From: Candidatus Gastranaerophilales bacterium
Lineage (GTDB): Bacteria; Cyanobacteriota; Vampirovibrionia; Gastranaerophilales; Gastranaerophilaceae
NCBI GenBank assembly: GCA_944325525.1
Contig: CALVAK010000001.1
Location: 62,001 to 126,000 of the forward strand
DNA: 64,000 nucleotides
Direction of reading: 5' to 3'
A model generated the notes under the pieces. The model had not been told where the DNA came from. It saw nothing but the letters and a program-made list of their open reading frames with translations, and made no database searches. This document shows positions 1 to 8,579 of this stretch, in pieces. Each line of letters starts with the position of its first letter. Position 1 is the stretch's first letter. Position numbers and translations under genes: made by a program.

Positions 1-598
1 TTTTAGAATTTTATTACAGGATTTTGATCTTCCACGGGTTGCCCCGGATAAAGAATTAAGAAAAAAACTTGAGGAAAAATCAAGCTGTGAATTGTATAAA
101 ATGCTATTTGAGTTAGATCCTGTAATTGCCGGTAAAATTCATCAGAATAATAAAGTTAAAATTATAAGAGCTCTTGAAGTATGTAAAACACTCAACATAC
201 CTATGAGCGAAGCTCAAAAAAAGAAAAATCCCCCATATAAAACGCTGTGGTTCGGTCTTAATGCTTTGAATCGGAACTTTTTGTATGACAGAGTTAACAA
301 AAGAGTTGACACCATGATGGAAGCAGGATTACTAAATGAGGCTGAAAATCTATTCCAAAATTTCCCTTGTAATAAGATTCTTTTAAATACTATAGGATAT
401 CAGGAATTTTATCCTTATATACAAAAAGAGATAACTTTAGAAGATGCAGTGAATACATTAAAACAGAACACAAGACGGTATGTTAAAAGGCAGATAAGCT
501 GGTTTAATGCAAACAAAGATATAAAATGGTTTGATATTGAAAAACAAAATTCAGACGAAATTATTAAAACTATATTATTAAACTATAACAATTTGTAA
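1..598 (+). CDS. miaA: tRNA dimethylallyltransferase, C-terminal part (5' end outside window)
   Basis: This enzyme transfers a dimethylallyl group to N6 of A37 in tRNAs that read UNN codons. The frame is already open from base 2, giving about 198 visible residues, so the N-terminal P-loop half lies upstream of the window; the first in-frame ATG, at 92, is internal. Family stretches can be read: VKIIRALEV, GLLNEAENL, LLNTIGYQEF, and near the C-terminus TRRYVKRQISWF, the usual TRRYAKRQ-x-WF signature. The gene ends at a TAA just before a short AT-rich gap. Nothing looks broken in the visible part. Confidence 0.93.
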   Translation, partial: FRILLQDFDLPRVAPDKELRKKLEEKSSCELYKMLFELDPVIAGKIHQNNKVKIIRALEVCKTLNIPMSEAQKKKNPPYKTLWFGLNALNRNFLYDRVNKRVDTMMEAGLLNEAENLFQNFPCNKILLNTIGYQEFYPYIQKEITLEDAVNTLKQNTRRYVKRQISWFNANKDIKWFDIEKQNSDEIIKTILLNYNNL

Positions 599-674
599 AG
601 AAGATAAAAAAATATAACAAAATATAAAATTACAGGATTTATGATTATTGGTTCAAACAATAAGGAATGTAAAA

Positions 675-977
675 ATGAGAACTGAACCGGTAGGAATAAA
701 ACCGTTCATAAATAGAAAATCAGAAAGGTATGAAACAGCTAAAAAAGGTGCTTTATACGGAGCAGGACTTTTAACTGTAACAACCGGTATTACCTGGGCA
801 GTTAATAATCAAAAAATGAAGCATATATTAAATGATTACGGTTCAAGATCCAAATATATAAAGAATTTTCTTGTAAGCCTTTCTCTTGTTTCTGTATTTA
901 GCGGCTTACTTAATGTTTTTACTCATGAATTTTCTCAAAAGATACCCGATAAGAAAAATCCTACAGCAGTAAACTAA
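675..977 (+). CDS. small predicted membrane protein, unknown function
   Basis: About 100 residues with a polar basic N-terminus and two hydrophobic stretches, roughly residues 25-42 (GALYGAGLLTVTTGITWAV) and 61-80 (NFLVSLSLVSVFSGLLNVF). This suggests a two-pass inner-membrane protein with both ends in the cytoplasm. I chose ATG 675 because an AAGGA ribosome site lies at 662-666 with good spacing. A TTG at 648 in the same frame would add nine residues but has no such site. No family is recognised. The style (polar N-terminus, then a Gly/Ala-rich helix) resembles the protein at 4824-5231. Two hairpins follow the gene. Confidence 0.6.
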   Translation: MRTEPVGIKPFINRKSERYETAKKGALYGAGLLTVTTGITWAVNNQKMKHILNDYGSRSKYIKNFLVSLSLVSVFSGLLNVFTHEFSQKIPDKKNPTAVN

Positions 978-998
978 TTCTTCTTTTCATATAATATA

Positions 999-1031
999 AA
1001 AAGACCTTACAAGATTTTTGCAGGGTCTTTG
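999..1031 (+). terminator. candidate Rho-independent terminator
   Basis: AAAGACC at 1000-1006 pairs with GGTCTTT at 1024-1030, extended by one pair around a bulged G. The tract after it is T-rich but interrupted. It lies 22 bases after the stop codon at 977. It may act together with the stronger palindrome just downstream. Confidence 0.45.
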
Positions 1032-1050
1032 TCTTATTGTTTGTTATATT

Positions 1051-1090
1051 AGTAAGCAGTGATGCAATTGCATTACTGCTTACTGAATTT
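1051..1090. terminator. 34-nt near-perfect palindrome, likely terminator between converging genes
   Basis: Bases 1051-1067 and 1068-1084 are reverse complements except for one position that still forms a G-U pair in RNA. A run of six T follows at 1088-1093 on the plus strand. It lies between the genes ending at 977 (+) and 1154 (-). There is almost no loop, so a terminator, a cruciform or a repeat element are all possible. Confidence 0.5.
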
Positions 1091-1153
1091 TTTGTTTTCT
1101 GTTGTTGGCTTAAAATTCAATCTGTGAATTACAGACTTAATTAAATATTCAAA

Positions 1154-2020
1154 TTATTCAGGATTTGAAAAATTGTTTGTAATACTGTAAATATAATTAA
1201 TAATCTGAGTAAAATAATCCAAAGAAGCAGCTCCGTTAATTATAATATCTGAATATTTTTTTCTTGGCAAAATATATTTTTTAGAAGCTCCTCTTACATA
1301 TTCAAGCTGTTTTCTTGCATTTTCTTCATTTTGATTTCTGGAGGTTTGAGCTCTATATAAAAACCATTTTTCCTGAATTTCCGGATCAATATCTACATAT
1401 AGTTTTAAGTCAAATAAATCCGCAACTTTTCCGTACATAGTTGCCATCCCTTCAACAACTATAATTTTTTTTGCTTTTTTAGGTATTGCATTCGGAACGA
1501 CAATCCCTGTTCCGTTTACTAAATATTCCGGTATCTTAACATCAATACCTTTTGAAAGCATATCTAAGTCATTAAATAATATATCCATCTGAAAATTTTC
1601 CGGAGAATCAACATCATAACCTGATTCAAGGAGTTTATCAAAAGTACCGTATTTTTTAATGAGTGAAGAAATATCTTTAAAATAGTTATCAGCACTTAAT
1701 ATTTCAACCGGCATGTCTAATTTTTCGGTTACAAGTTTAATTGTGTTGCAAATAGTGGTTTTTCCGCTTGCGGATTCCCCGCTTATTCCTATAAGAAAAT
1801 GCTTTTCTGGATTATTTATTATTCGTTTTGTGAATTTTTCTACAAAATTAGGATGTATTGATTTAAATATCGGATTTTGATTGTTTCTGTCATATTCTAA
1901 AATCTGTTGAAATTTTGCTGACAAATAAACTGCAAGAATTTCTCTGCCTGTCTTAGTTGAAAAATCAGGTTTTTTAATTCTTTTGCTATTAGTAATCTCT
2001 TTTTCTAACAGGAAATTCAT
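1154..2020 (-). CDS. uridine kinase / phosphoribulokinase-family protein
   Basis: A P-loop kinase of the uridine kinase/PRK family, expected to phosphorylate a nucleoside or related small molecule in the cytoplasm. The Walker A motif GESASGKTT is at residues 81-89. It is followed by a substrate segment LSADNYFKD (about 108-116), a YDVDSPENF segment (135-143) and a Walker-B-like IIVVEGMATMYG (186-197). The 288 residues exceed a typical Udk (about 210) because of a roughly 75-residue N-terminal extension before the P-loop. That extension is part of one continuous frame and is not recognised. The exact substrate cannot be told. It is transcribed alone and converges on the 675-977 gene. Confidence 0.75.
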   Translation of the reverse strand: MNFLLEKEITNSKRIKKPDFSTKTGREILAVYLSAKFQQILEYDRNNQNPIFKSIHPNFVEKFTKRIINNPEKHFLIGISGESASGKTTICNTIKLVTEKLDMPVEILSADNYFKDISSLIKKYGTFDKLLESGYDVDSPENFQMDILFNDLDMLSKGIDVKIPEYLVNGTGIVVPNAIPKKAKKIIVVEGMATMYGKVADLFDLKLYVDIDPEIQEKWFLYRAQTSRNQNEENARKQLEYVRGASKKYILPRKKYSDIIINGAASLDYFTQIINYIYSITNNFSNPE

Positions 2021-2197
2021 ACCTTATCAAAAATCCGTGAAAATAAATTTTGCCATTTTATATTTTTCAAACGTATTTTTATTTTACATTAAACTTTCGG
2101 GCAATCAAGCAATTAATTATAACGTCCAATGAAAAACTTTACATTATCCGCCAAAATATAGATAGTATAACTATTTTAATATTTTAAGGAGTTTAAT

Positions 2198-2479
2198 GTG
2201 AAAAAAACTGTTAGTCTTATTATACTTGGTTTGTTAATAATGGTATTTAATTTGAGTGCTTTTGCTGATTGTGTTTCTGGTTTTGCATGTTCTATTGAAG
2301 AAATTAAAGAAAAAGAGCAAATTCAAAAACAAAAAGATATTGAGATTATGGAAAAGTATTTAAAAAATAAAAAAGATAAAAAACTACTTTTTACTATAAA
2401 AAGCAGTGAAAAACTTGAATATAATGAATTGTTTAATCCGGGTTTGCAATTTGTTGCTGAATCATCGATTTATTTTTAA
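2198..2479 (+). CDS. small exported protein, unknown function
   Basis: 93 residues. The first 23 form a good Sec signal peptide: MKK, a hydrophobic core SLIILGLLIMVFNLS, then AFA before Asp-Cys. The mature part is short, highly charged and Lys/Glu-rich, beginning with two cysteines nine residues or so apart. It could be a small periplasmic protein; AFADC is a poor lipobox, so a lipoprotein is less likely. An AAGGAG ribosome site precedes the start (2187-2192). Its 3' end overlaps by four bases the convergent mutase gene. No family is recognised. Confidence 0.6.
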   Translation: MKKTVSLIILGLLIMVFNLSAFADCVSGFACSIEEIKEKEQIQKQKDIEIMEKYLKNKKDKKLLFTIKSSEKLEYNELFNPGLQFVAESSIYF

Positions 2480-3855
2480 CACAAAATTTTAAATACATCA
2501 TTGAGTATTTTTATTTTTTCTTCCTTGTCTGATTCAAAATATACTCTTAAAAGCGGTTCGGTACCGCTTTTTCTTATAAGTATGCTGCTACCATCTTCCA
2601 GGTATAATTTTAAACCATCAAGAGTATTTTTTCTTACGATATTAAGACTTCCAATCTTTTCATAGTTCTTAAATTTTTCAATTATATCATCTTGTTCTTT
2701 TTTTGAATCCAGCTTTAAATCTGTACGGCTGTTGAAAAAACTTTTTCCTGCAAGCTCTTTTACATCTTCTTGAAGTTCATATAGTTTTTTGTTGTAAAAG
2801 GCAATGGCTTCAATAACTAAAAGGTTAGCAATAATGCCGTCTTTTTCGGGGATATGATTCTTTATGCTGAGCCCGCCTGATTCTTCGCCTGCAATAATAA
2901 CATCTTCATTTCTCATAACTTCACTCAGATATTTAAACCCTACCGGTGTTTCAATTACTTTTATATTCAACTTTTTTGCGGCACAATCAATTATTGAGCT
3001 GGCTCCTACGGTTTTTGCAATTTTGCCTGTTAAACCTTTATTTTCAATCAGGTGTTTTAACAGGATGATTATTATTTCATTTGCACTTACAAATTCACCT
3101 TTTTCATTAAAAACTCCAAATCTGTCACCGTCGCCGTCATTGCTGAAACCTATATTATTGTTTTGTTTGCAGAGTTTTTTTAATTCAGGCAGGTATTTTT
3201 CCTTTGGATCGGGCATAAACCCACCGAAATTTATATCTCTTTCCAAATTTATTGAAATATTTTTTATTTTATTATCATCAATAATTTCTTTAAATAATTT
3301 TGCACCCGCTCCGTGATGTCCGTCATAATTAATTTCTATTTTGCTGTGTTTTATTTTTTCAAAGTCTATTATTTTACTTATGTGATTTATATATTCTTCA
3401 TTAAATGATACTTTTCTGGGAGTTTTAGGTGTTATATTATTGTTAAATGTTTTTTCTAAATTGTTAACAATTTTTTCAATTGTCGGATTATCAGCAGGTC
3501 CGCCGTATTTTAATATAAATTTAATTCCCAGATATTCGGGCGGATTATGAGAAGCCGTAATCATAATTGCATAAGCATTTCTGTTTAATGCACAATATGC
3601 CAGAACCGGGGTTGCAACTACTTTTGATGAAAGTTCAATATCAAATCCCATAAAAGCTAGTTTTTCCGCAATATATGAAGCAAATTCATCTGCTTTGTTT
3701 CTGGGGTCATAACCTATAATGATTTTTGAATTAAATTTTTCTTCCGAAAAAATATAACATGCAATGGCATTTATAACCTTATCTGTATTCTCATAATTAA
3801 AATCTTTACCTAAAACAGCTCTCCAACCGTCAGTCCCAAATTCAATATTTGACAT
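2476..3855 (-). CDS. phosphoglucomutase/phosphomannomutase (alpha-D-phosphohexomutase)
   Basis: 459 residues when started at ATG 3855, where AAGGATT gives a ribosome site. The frame stays open upstream to 3915, but that would add 20 unlike residues. The enzyme interconverts hexose 1- and 6-phosphates. All phosphohexomutase elements are visible: FGTDGWRA at the N-terminus, the phosphoserine loop ITASHNP (Ser about 102), the metal loop SNDGDGDRFGVF, the sugar-specificity loop GEESGG and the C-terminal phosphate-binding RKSGTEP. GEESGG fits phosphoglucomutase/phosphomannomutase better than GlmM, but which sugar is used cannot be settled. It is divergent from pheA, 60 bases away. Confidence 0.88.
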   Translation of the reverse strand: MSNIEFGTDGWRAVLGKDFNYENTDKVINAIACYIFSEEKFNSKIIIGYDPRNKADEFASYIAEKLAFMGFDIELSSKVVATPVLAYCALNRNAYAIMITASHNPPEYLGIKFILKYGGPADNPTIEKIVNNLEKTFNNNITPKTPRKVSFNEEYINHISKIIDFEKIKHSKIEINYDGHHGAGAKLFKEIIDDNKIKNISINLERDINFGGFMPDPKEKYLPELKKLCKQNNNIGFSNDGDGDRFGVFNEKGEFVSANEIIIILLKHLIENKGLTGKIAKTVGASSIIDCAAKKLNIKVIETPVGFKYLSEVMRNEDVIIAGEESGGLSIKNHIPEKDGIIANLLVIEAIAFYNKKLYELQEDVKELAGKSFFNSRTDLKLDSKKEQDDIIEKFKNYEKIGSLNIVRKNTLDGLKLYLEDGSSILIRKSGTEPLLRVYFESDKEEKIKILNDVFKILC

Positions 3856-3915
3856 TATTAATCCTTTTTCGTTTTTTATGTAAAATATTTTATATAAGAA
3901 ATAAAGGTTTAGCAA

Positions 3916-4770
3916 ATGGCATTAATATCAGAAAAAAACATATATTATTTGGGTCCTGATGGCTCTAACGCACATTGTGCCATGCTTAAGTTTCTTAAGG
4001 TTTGTAATATTTCAGTAGAAAATAAAATCCCGCAAAGAAATATAAGAACCGTTATTGATTGTGAAGTAAAAGATTTACAAGCTTTATGCGTGCTCCCTAT
4101 TGAAAATTCGATAGAAGGAATTGTAAGAGAAACAATAGATAATCTGTTAAAAGTAAAAGATTCAGATATTCAAATAAGGGGAGAAATTTCCTTGCCTATA
4201 AGACATCTTTTGCTTGCCAAAACAACAAATATTAATGATATAAAAAAGATTATTTCTCATCCTCAAGCACTTGCACAGTGCAGCAGTTTTTTACACGAAA
4301 AGTTTAAAAATGCAGAAATACAAGAAGTTTCCTCAACCAGCTATGCTGCACAAAAAGTTTCTACCTCAAATGATAATACAATAGCGGCTATTGCAAATGA
4401 AGAAAGTGCACGGATATTTAATCTTAATGTGTTATCTTCTGATATAAACGATGAAAATAATAATTTAACAAGATTTTATATTCTTTCACGCAAAAATTTT
4501 GATAAAACTCAAAATGGAAAAACAGCTCTTGCTTTTGCTACAAAAAATGAATCGGGGGCTTTGTGTAAGGCATTGCAGGTCTTTGATAAATACAGTATTA
4601 ATCTTACATATATTGACTCAAGGCCATCTAAAAAGAAAATCGGTGAATATGTATTTTTCGTTGAAATAGAAGGCTATAGAGAAGATGAAAAGAATAAAAA
4701 TGCTATTTCGGAATTGAGCTCATATACTGAATTTGTAAAAATTTTAGGTTCTTTTCAAGTATTTAAATAA
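3916..4770 (+). CDS. pheA: prephenate dehydratase with ACT domain
   Basis: Converts prephenate to phenylpyruvate in phenylalanine synthesis. There are 284 residues: a dehydratase domain (about 8-190) starting YLGPDGSNAH, containing VLPIENSIEG (59-68) and the catalytic TRF motif (185-187), then a C-terminal ACT domain from about 203 with GALCKAL and DSRP. The DSRP segment matches the ESRP phenylalanine-binding motif with E changed to D, so feedback inhibition is likely. There is no chorismate mutase domain, so this is the monofunctional form. An AAAGG site precedes the ATG. A terminator follows directly. The DAHP synthase of the same pathway is in this window at 39755-40810. Confidence 0.93.
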   Translation: MALISEKNIYYLGPDGSNAHCAMLKFLKVCNISVENKIPQRNIRTVIDCEVKDLQALCVLPIENSIEGIVRETIDNLLKVKDSDIQIRGEISLPIRHLLLAKTTNINDIKKIISHPQALAQCSSFLHEKFKNAEIQEVSSTSYAAQKVSTSNDNTIAAIANEESARIFNLNVLSSDINDENNNLTRFYILSRKNFDKTQNGKTALAFATKNESGALCKALQVFDKYSINLTYIDSRPSKKKIGEYVFFVEIEGYREDEKNKNAISELSSYTEFVKILGSFQVFK

Positions 4771-4803
4771 AAAGAGAAACATTATTTTATGTTTCTCTTT
4801 TTA
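4769..4803. terminator. bidirectional Rho-independent terminator
   Basis: A perfect 14-bp stem: 4769-4782 pairs with 4789-4802 around a 6-base loop, with A-run and T-run flanks. It lies between the convergent genes pheA (ends 4770) and the minus-strand gene ending at 4824. Confidence 0.88.
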
Positions 4804-4823
4804 AATTATTTATTTATTATTTA

Positions 4824-5231
4824 TTAGTGAAGAAATTTGTTTGGATTAACTCTTTTCTCAATATTATCTCTTAAAGTATCTATACCAACTAAAATTCTTC
4901 CTTTAATATTTTGAAAAGAATCTTTTAAATTAGGCATTTTTTTATATAATTCTTCTGCTTTTTCTTTTAGTGAAAAATTGTCTAATTTATCTTTCTTCAA
5001 AAATGTTATATCATCACTAACTCTTTTAAGTCCCTTTGATGCTAAATCAACCGGTGTTTTAAGTCCTTTTTTTACAAATTCGATAGCTTTATTTCCGCCT
5101 TCTTTCGGATTTAGTCTGCCTGTTTTTGCAAGATAAACAACTGTTCCTGCTACTGCAGCTGATGCTATAACGTTTCTTACTGTTCTTTTTGCCGGACTGT
5201 ATTGTGTTGTTGAGTCTATTGGTTTTATCAT
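4824..5231 (-). CDS. lineage-type small protein with one N-terminal membrane helix, unknown function
   Basis: 135 residues. A polar N-terminus (MIKPIDSTTQYSPAKRTVR) leads into an Ala/Val-rich helix at about 20-36 (NVIASAAVAGTVVYLAKTG). A long, strongly basic, probably helical tail follows. There is no Sec cleavage site. A GGAG ribosome site lies upstream of ATG 5231. I do not recognise a family; the design resembles other small unknown proteins of this window. It shares a terminator with pheA. Confidence 0.6.
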   Translation of the reverse strand: MIKPIDSTTQYSPAKRTVRNVIASAAVAGTVVYLAKTGRLNPKEGGNKAIEFVKKGLKTPVDLASKGLKRVSDDITFLKKDKLDNFSLKEKAEELYKKMPNLKDSFQNIKGRILVGIDTLRDNIEKRVNPNKFLH

Positions 5232-5438
5232 ATATTATTCTCCAAAATAATCTTTTCGTTTATATAACACCCAAGCAAAAAAAAATTTGTTAGTTTTTAA
5301 CTTTTTGTTACATTGAATATTACATGTCTATTCTAGTATAAAAAATAAGGCATGAGCAAAATATAAAAATAATGTTACAATGTATTTTTATAAATTCAAA
5401 AATATAGTATAAAAGTATGATTTTTGGAATATTTTTTT

Positions 5439-5464
5439 TATAATTGCTCTCTATATAAATAGAG
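5439..5464 (+). promoter_or_regulatory. candidate promoter -10 and start-site dyad of the sigma/anti-sigma operon
   Basis: TATAAT at 5439-5444 with no convincing -35 box. A perfect dyad CTCTAT-ATAA-ATAGAG follows at 5449-5464, about where transcription would begin, 36 bases before the ATG at 5500. The dyad could be an operator or a 5' hairpin. A GGGAG ribosome site precedes the ATG. Confidence 0.3.
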
Positions 5465-5499
5465 GGTACATGTAAGAAATATACTATCGGGAGAGAATA

Positions 5500-7935
5500 A
5501 TGACCGCAGCAAATTTAATTAATTTAACAATAGACGAAAAAGCACACAGCTATGCCAGAATATATTCTTCGCTGTTATCAGATGAATTTCAAAGAAAAAG
5601 AGCCTATGCTTCACTTGTGGCATTATATGCTCTTGTAAATCTTCTTGAAAAAACATCTTATGACGTACAAAAATCAATGACAATTTTTAGAAACCCGTCA
5701 TTGAATGAACAGTATGAAATATCGGATTTATATGTAAATAACTGGCACTTGGATGTAAGAGTTATAACTGATGGCGATTCTTTTCTTGTACCGAAAAGCC
5801 ATTTTGATAATGATATTATTCCTGATTTTTATGCTGTTGTAAAAGTTGATTTGTCATTAAAAAATGCACAATTGGTCGGCTTTGCGGATTCACAGGCTAT
5901 GAAAAAAGAAGGATTTGATTATCATTATTTTTCTTCTCCCTGTTCTGAATTGTTGAGTTATGAAGAGTTTTTATCTGCAGTTTCTTCTAAAAAAATAACT
6001 GCATTTAATGAAGAAGAACATAACTTATTCAGAGAGCATTTTCTAAGCTTAATGGATAATGAAATTGATAAAAATATAAAAAATAAGATTATAAAACATT
6101 TATTTGATTGTAGTGATTGCAGAACCGAGTTTTGCTGTTTTACCGGATTTGAGATGGTAAGCTGTAATCTAACTAAGTATCCTGAGTTAATTGAGGATCA
6201 AACCCTTAATATTATAGGGGCTCAGGCTGTTGATAATCCAGAATATGAAGACAAAGAGCAAAAAGTATATATAGGAAATGAAGACAACGAAAGTAAAGAA
6301 CAAGAACAAAATCAGCCCGAAGAAGATGTTACGGATATTCTGGACGAACTGTTTAATTCTGATGAGGAAGAGATACATGAGAAAGAGGTTCTTCCGGAAG
6401 AAAATGATAAAAATTTATCTTTAAACGAAGAAATTCTTGAAAAAGATGAGCTTGAAATTATAAATGATGAAACAGGAAAAGAAGATAAGAGTAATTTAAT
6501 AGAACTCCACCAAAACAGTGATGATATAGAAATGATTCTTGAAGATACTTCCGGAGAGGATAATTTATTAGTTACGGAGGAAAAAGAAGATATTTCTGAT
6601 ATTCCTTTTGCTGAAGCAGATGTAGAAGAATCAACTGGTGAAGACTTAGTATTTATTGATACAGAACCTGAAGATATCATTCCGGTTGAAGATTCGGATG
6701 CAATAATTTCAGAAATACCGGAAGTTGTTGAAGATACAAAAGAAGCAGAAAATGTACAAAAAGTAATAGTAGACTACGATGAATTCGGTGAACCTATTTA
6801 TTCATATATTACAAATGTTTCAGAATATAATGATAATGATTCTACGACCGAGATAGAACCGCTTGAAGATAATGAAGATAATAATATATCTGATTTACAA
6901 AGTGATATCACAAAAAACAGGCAACTACCAGAAGAAGAAACAGAAGAATTTTTTGAAGATGATAAAATCGAAAAAGAGGAAGCAGAGGAACAAACCGAAC
7001 AAATTCTTCCAGCGGATAGTACTCTTGAAGATGATACAGATGACAGTGAAAACTTCGGTGAAAAAGATGAAGTTGTTGATGACCCGTTGTTTGCAAATGA
7101 AAGTCTTGAAGATTATGATGATGACGATGAATTAAGTGATCCTGACGAAGAAGTTGAAGAATATGAAGATGAAGATTATGAAGAACAACCAAAACGTAAA
7201 TCTTCTAAAAAACTGCTTGTTATTGTATATCTGGCATTGTTTGTTATCGCCGGTGCAGGTGCATTTACGTTAATGAAAGTTATAAATTCTGCTAATACCC
7301 AAACAGCAACAACAGAACAAGCAGAAATCCCTACAAGCGATGAAACTTCAAATATGTTTGAACAAGCACAAGAACAGGATACTCAGCCTTCTGATCTTAT
7401 AAGTTATGCGGGTGAAAATGAAAATGATACAACGCAACAAGCTTCAGACGGCTTAGAGGTTCCGCCTCCAGCTCCTGTTGATATTCCGCCTTTAACGGAA
7501 CAGGATTTGGTAAAACCACAGAAAACAGAGCCGATTGGCGATGTTAATAAAGTTATTACAAATGCACTGTCTGAAAGTGTTTCTCCTGTTACAATAACGG
7601 GTATAAGCTGGCTTTGTGCTCCGGAGCTATTTACTAATAAGGTATTTAAAGGATATCTGCAAAATCTGGATGATGTTTTGAAACTGAATTTAAGAAAAAA
7701 TATACTTGATGTTACAGAAAGACCTGAAAATAATTCTGTCTCAATAAAAATGGCAATAGATAACAACGGAAATCTGTTAAGGAGTTTAGTCGCAAAAACG
7801 AGCGGTTCACAGCAAATAGATGAAGTTGTGTTACAAAGTATTAAAGAAACTCTCGAGTCCCAGAAAACCCAGATTCTCAATGATAGCGAACAAAAATCCG
7901 ATAAATATTACCTGCAAGTAGTAATAAAATTGTAA
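5500..7935 (+). CDS. predicted transmembrane anti-sigma factor: DUF1822-like + zinc anti-sigma motif + acidic linker + TM + TonB-C-like domain
   Basis: 811 residues in four parts. Residues 1 to about 180 look like DUF1822, a family known mainly from Cyanobacteria. Then comes a helix ending in H200-x3-C204-x2-C207, the zinc-binding anti-sigma (ZAS) signature, with the usual FLSLMDNEID lead-in and a C-terminal CC at 212-213. About 250-565 is an extremely Asp/Glu-rich, low-complexity linker. A basic KRKSSKK stop leads to one membrane helix (about 572-592). A Thr/Gln/Pro-rich segment follows, and the C-terminus (about 690-811) resembles TonB-C, with IDNNGNLLRSLVAKTSGSQQ. I infer a cytoplasmic sigma-binding N-terminus and a periplasmic sensing or cell-wall end. 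The sigma factor gene follows 48 bases downstream. No role has been proved. Confidence 0.75.
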   Translation: MTAANLINLTIDEKAHSYARIYSSLLSDEFQRKRAYASLVALYALVNLLEKTSYDVQKSMTIFRNPSLNEQYEISDLYVNNWHLDVRVITDGDSFLVPKSHFDNDIIPDFYAVVKVDLSLKNAQLVGFADSQAMKKEGFDYHYFSSPCSELLSYEEFLSAVSSKKITAFNEEEHNLFREHFLSLMDNEIDKNIKNKIIKHLFDCSDCRTEFCCFTGFEMVSCNLTKYPELIEDQTLNIIGAQAVDNPEYEDKEQKVYIGNEDNESKEQEQNQPEEDVTDILDELFNSDEEEIHEKEVLPEENDKNLSLNEEILEKDELEIINDETGKEDKSNLIELHQNSDDIEMILEDTSGEDNLLVTEEKEDISDIPFAEADVEESTGEDLVFIDTEPEDIIPVEDSDAIISEIPEVVEDTKEAENVQKVIVDYDEFGEPIYSYITNVSEYNDNDSTTEIEPLEDNEDNNISDLQSDITKNRQLPEEETEEFFEDDKIEKEEAEEQTEQILPADSTLEDDTDDSENFGEKDEVVDDPLFANESLEDYDDDDELSDPDEEVEEYEDEDYEEQPKRKSSKKLLVIVYLALFVIAGAGAFTLMKVINSANTQTATTEQAEIPTSDETSNMFEQAQEQDTQPSDLISYAGENENDTTQQASDGLEVPPPAPVDIPPLTEQDLVKPQKTEPIGDVNKVITNALSESVSPVTITGISWLCAPELFTNKVFKGYLQNLDDVLKLNLRKNILDVTERPENNSVSIKMAIDNNGNLLRSLVAKTSGSQQIDEVVLQSIKETLESQKTQILNDSEQKSDKYYLQVVIKL

Positions 7936-7983
7936 TTTGTGTTATTATGTTGTATGGGTATGCGAGATTAGAGAAATATACTT

Positions 7984-8571
7984 GTGCTTTTAGTTGAAGA
8001 ACAAAGATCTTTAATAGAAAAAATAGTAAGAGCAAATAAGAATTTCATAGGAAATGAGGATTTGTTTGAAGACTTTTGCAGTGAAGCTTTTCAAAAATCC
8101 TATATGATGTTCAACTCTTCTTCGAATATACAAAAGATAGAAAGTTATGTTTCAAAAGTTGTACATACTTCTATTTTAAGTGTCTTAAAAAATTCGGGGA
8201 GAATAAGAAGGACAAAAGAAGGGTATATTCCTACAAAAGAAGTAAAAGTTCCAGACTTTGCTACTCAGGAAACAGCAAAATCTCATATACTTGGACCTGA
8301 ATTTATTTTGGATTTTCCGGATCCAAAAGATACTGCTGAAGAAGTTTTAATTACAAAAGATTCTCTTCAAAAAATAGCAGATGCTGTTTGTATTATACAC
8401 AAAGAACTTCCTTCACAATCTTTTCTTGATATTTTTTATTTAAGATATATAAAAGGACTTAAGCAGAGTGAAATTGCGAAGAATCTAAATCTCTCCCAAT
8501 CGGAAGTCAGTAAAAGGTTAATGCAGCTTTCAAAGTTAATAAGTAATTTTTTTGATAGCAGTAAAAGTTAG
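7984..8571 (+). CDS. sigma-70 family (ECF/group-3-like) RNA polymerase sigma factor
   Basis: 195 residues. The N-terminal half resembles sigma region 2 (EDLF-EDFCSEAFQKSY, then IESYVSKVVHTSILSVLK). The C-terminal half is a clear region-4 helix-turn-helix for the -35 element: FLDIFYLRYIKGLKQSEIAKNLNLSQSEVSKRL, roughly 145-180. There is no region 1 or a full region 3, so it is an alternative factor. The start is GTG 7984 with only a weak ribosome site, suggesting translation linked to the gene before. Its likely partner is the ZAS-motif membrane protein encoded immediately upstream. The target genes are unknown; autoregulation of the operon is an inference. Confidence 0.8.
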   Translation: MLLVEEQRSLIEKIVRANKNFIGNEDLFEDFCSEAFQKSYMMFNSSSNIQKIESYVSKVVHTSILSVLKNSGRIRRTKEGYIPTKEVKVPDFATQETAKSHILGPEFILDFPDPKDTAEEVLITKDSLQKIADAVCIIHKELPSQSFLDIFYLRYIKGLKQSEIAKNLNLSQSEVSKRLMQLSKLISNFFDSSKS

Positions 8572-8579
8572 GTATTATT

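Noticed and set aside
3856..3915. 20-residue N-terminal extension of the hexose-phosphate mutase
   Set aside because: The added residues do not match the family, and a good ribosome site serves ATG 3855 instead. The region is the divergent promoter shared with pheA.
6312..6680. Long minus-strand open frame, Ser-rich
   Set aside because: It is antisense to the Asp/Glu-rich linker of the anti-sigma gene; GAA/GAT codons read backwards give Ser/Phe-rich frames without stops. No ribosome site and no protein-like pattern.
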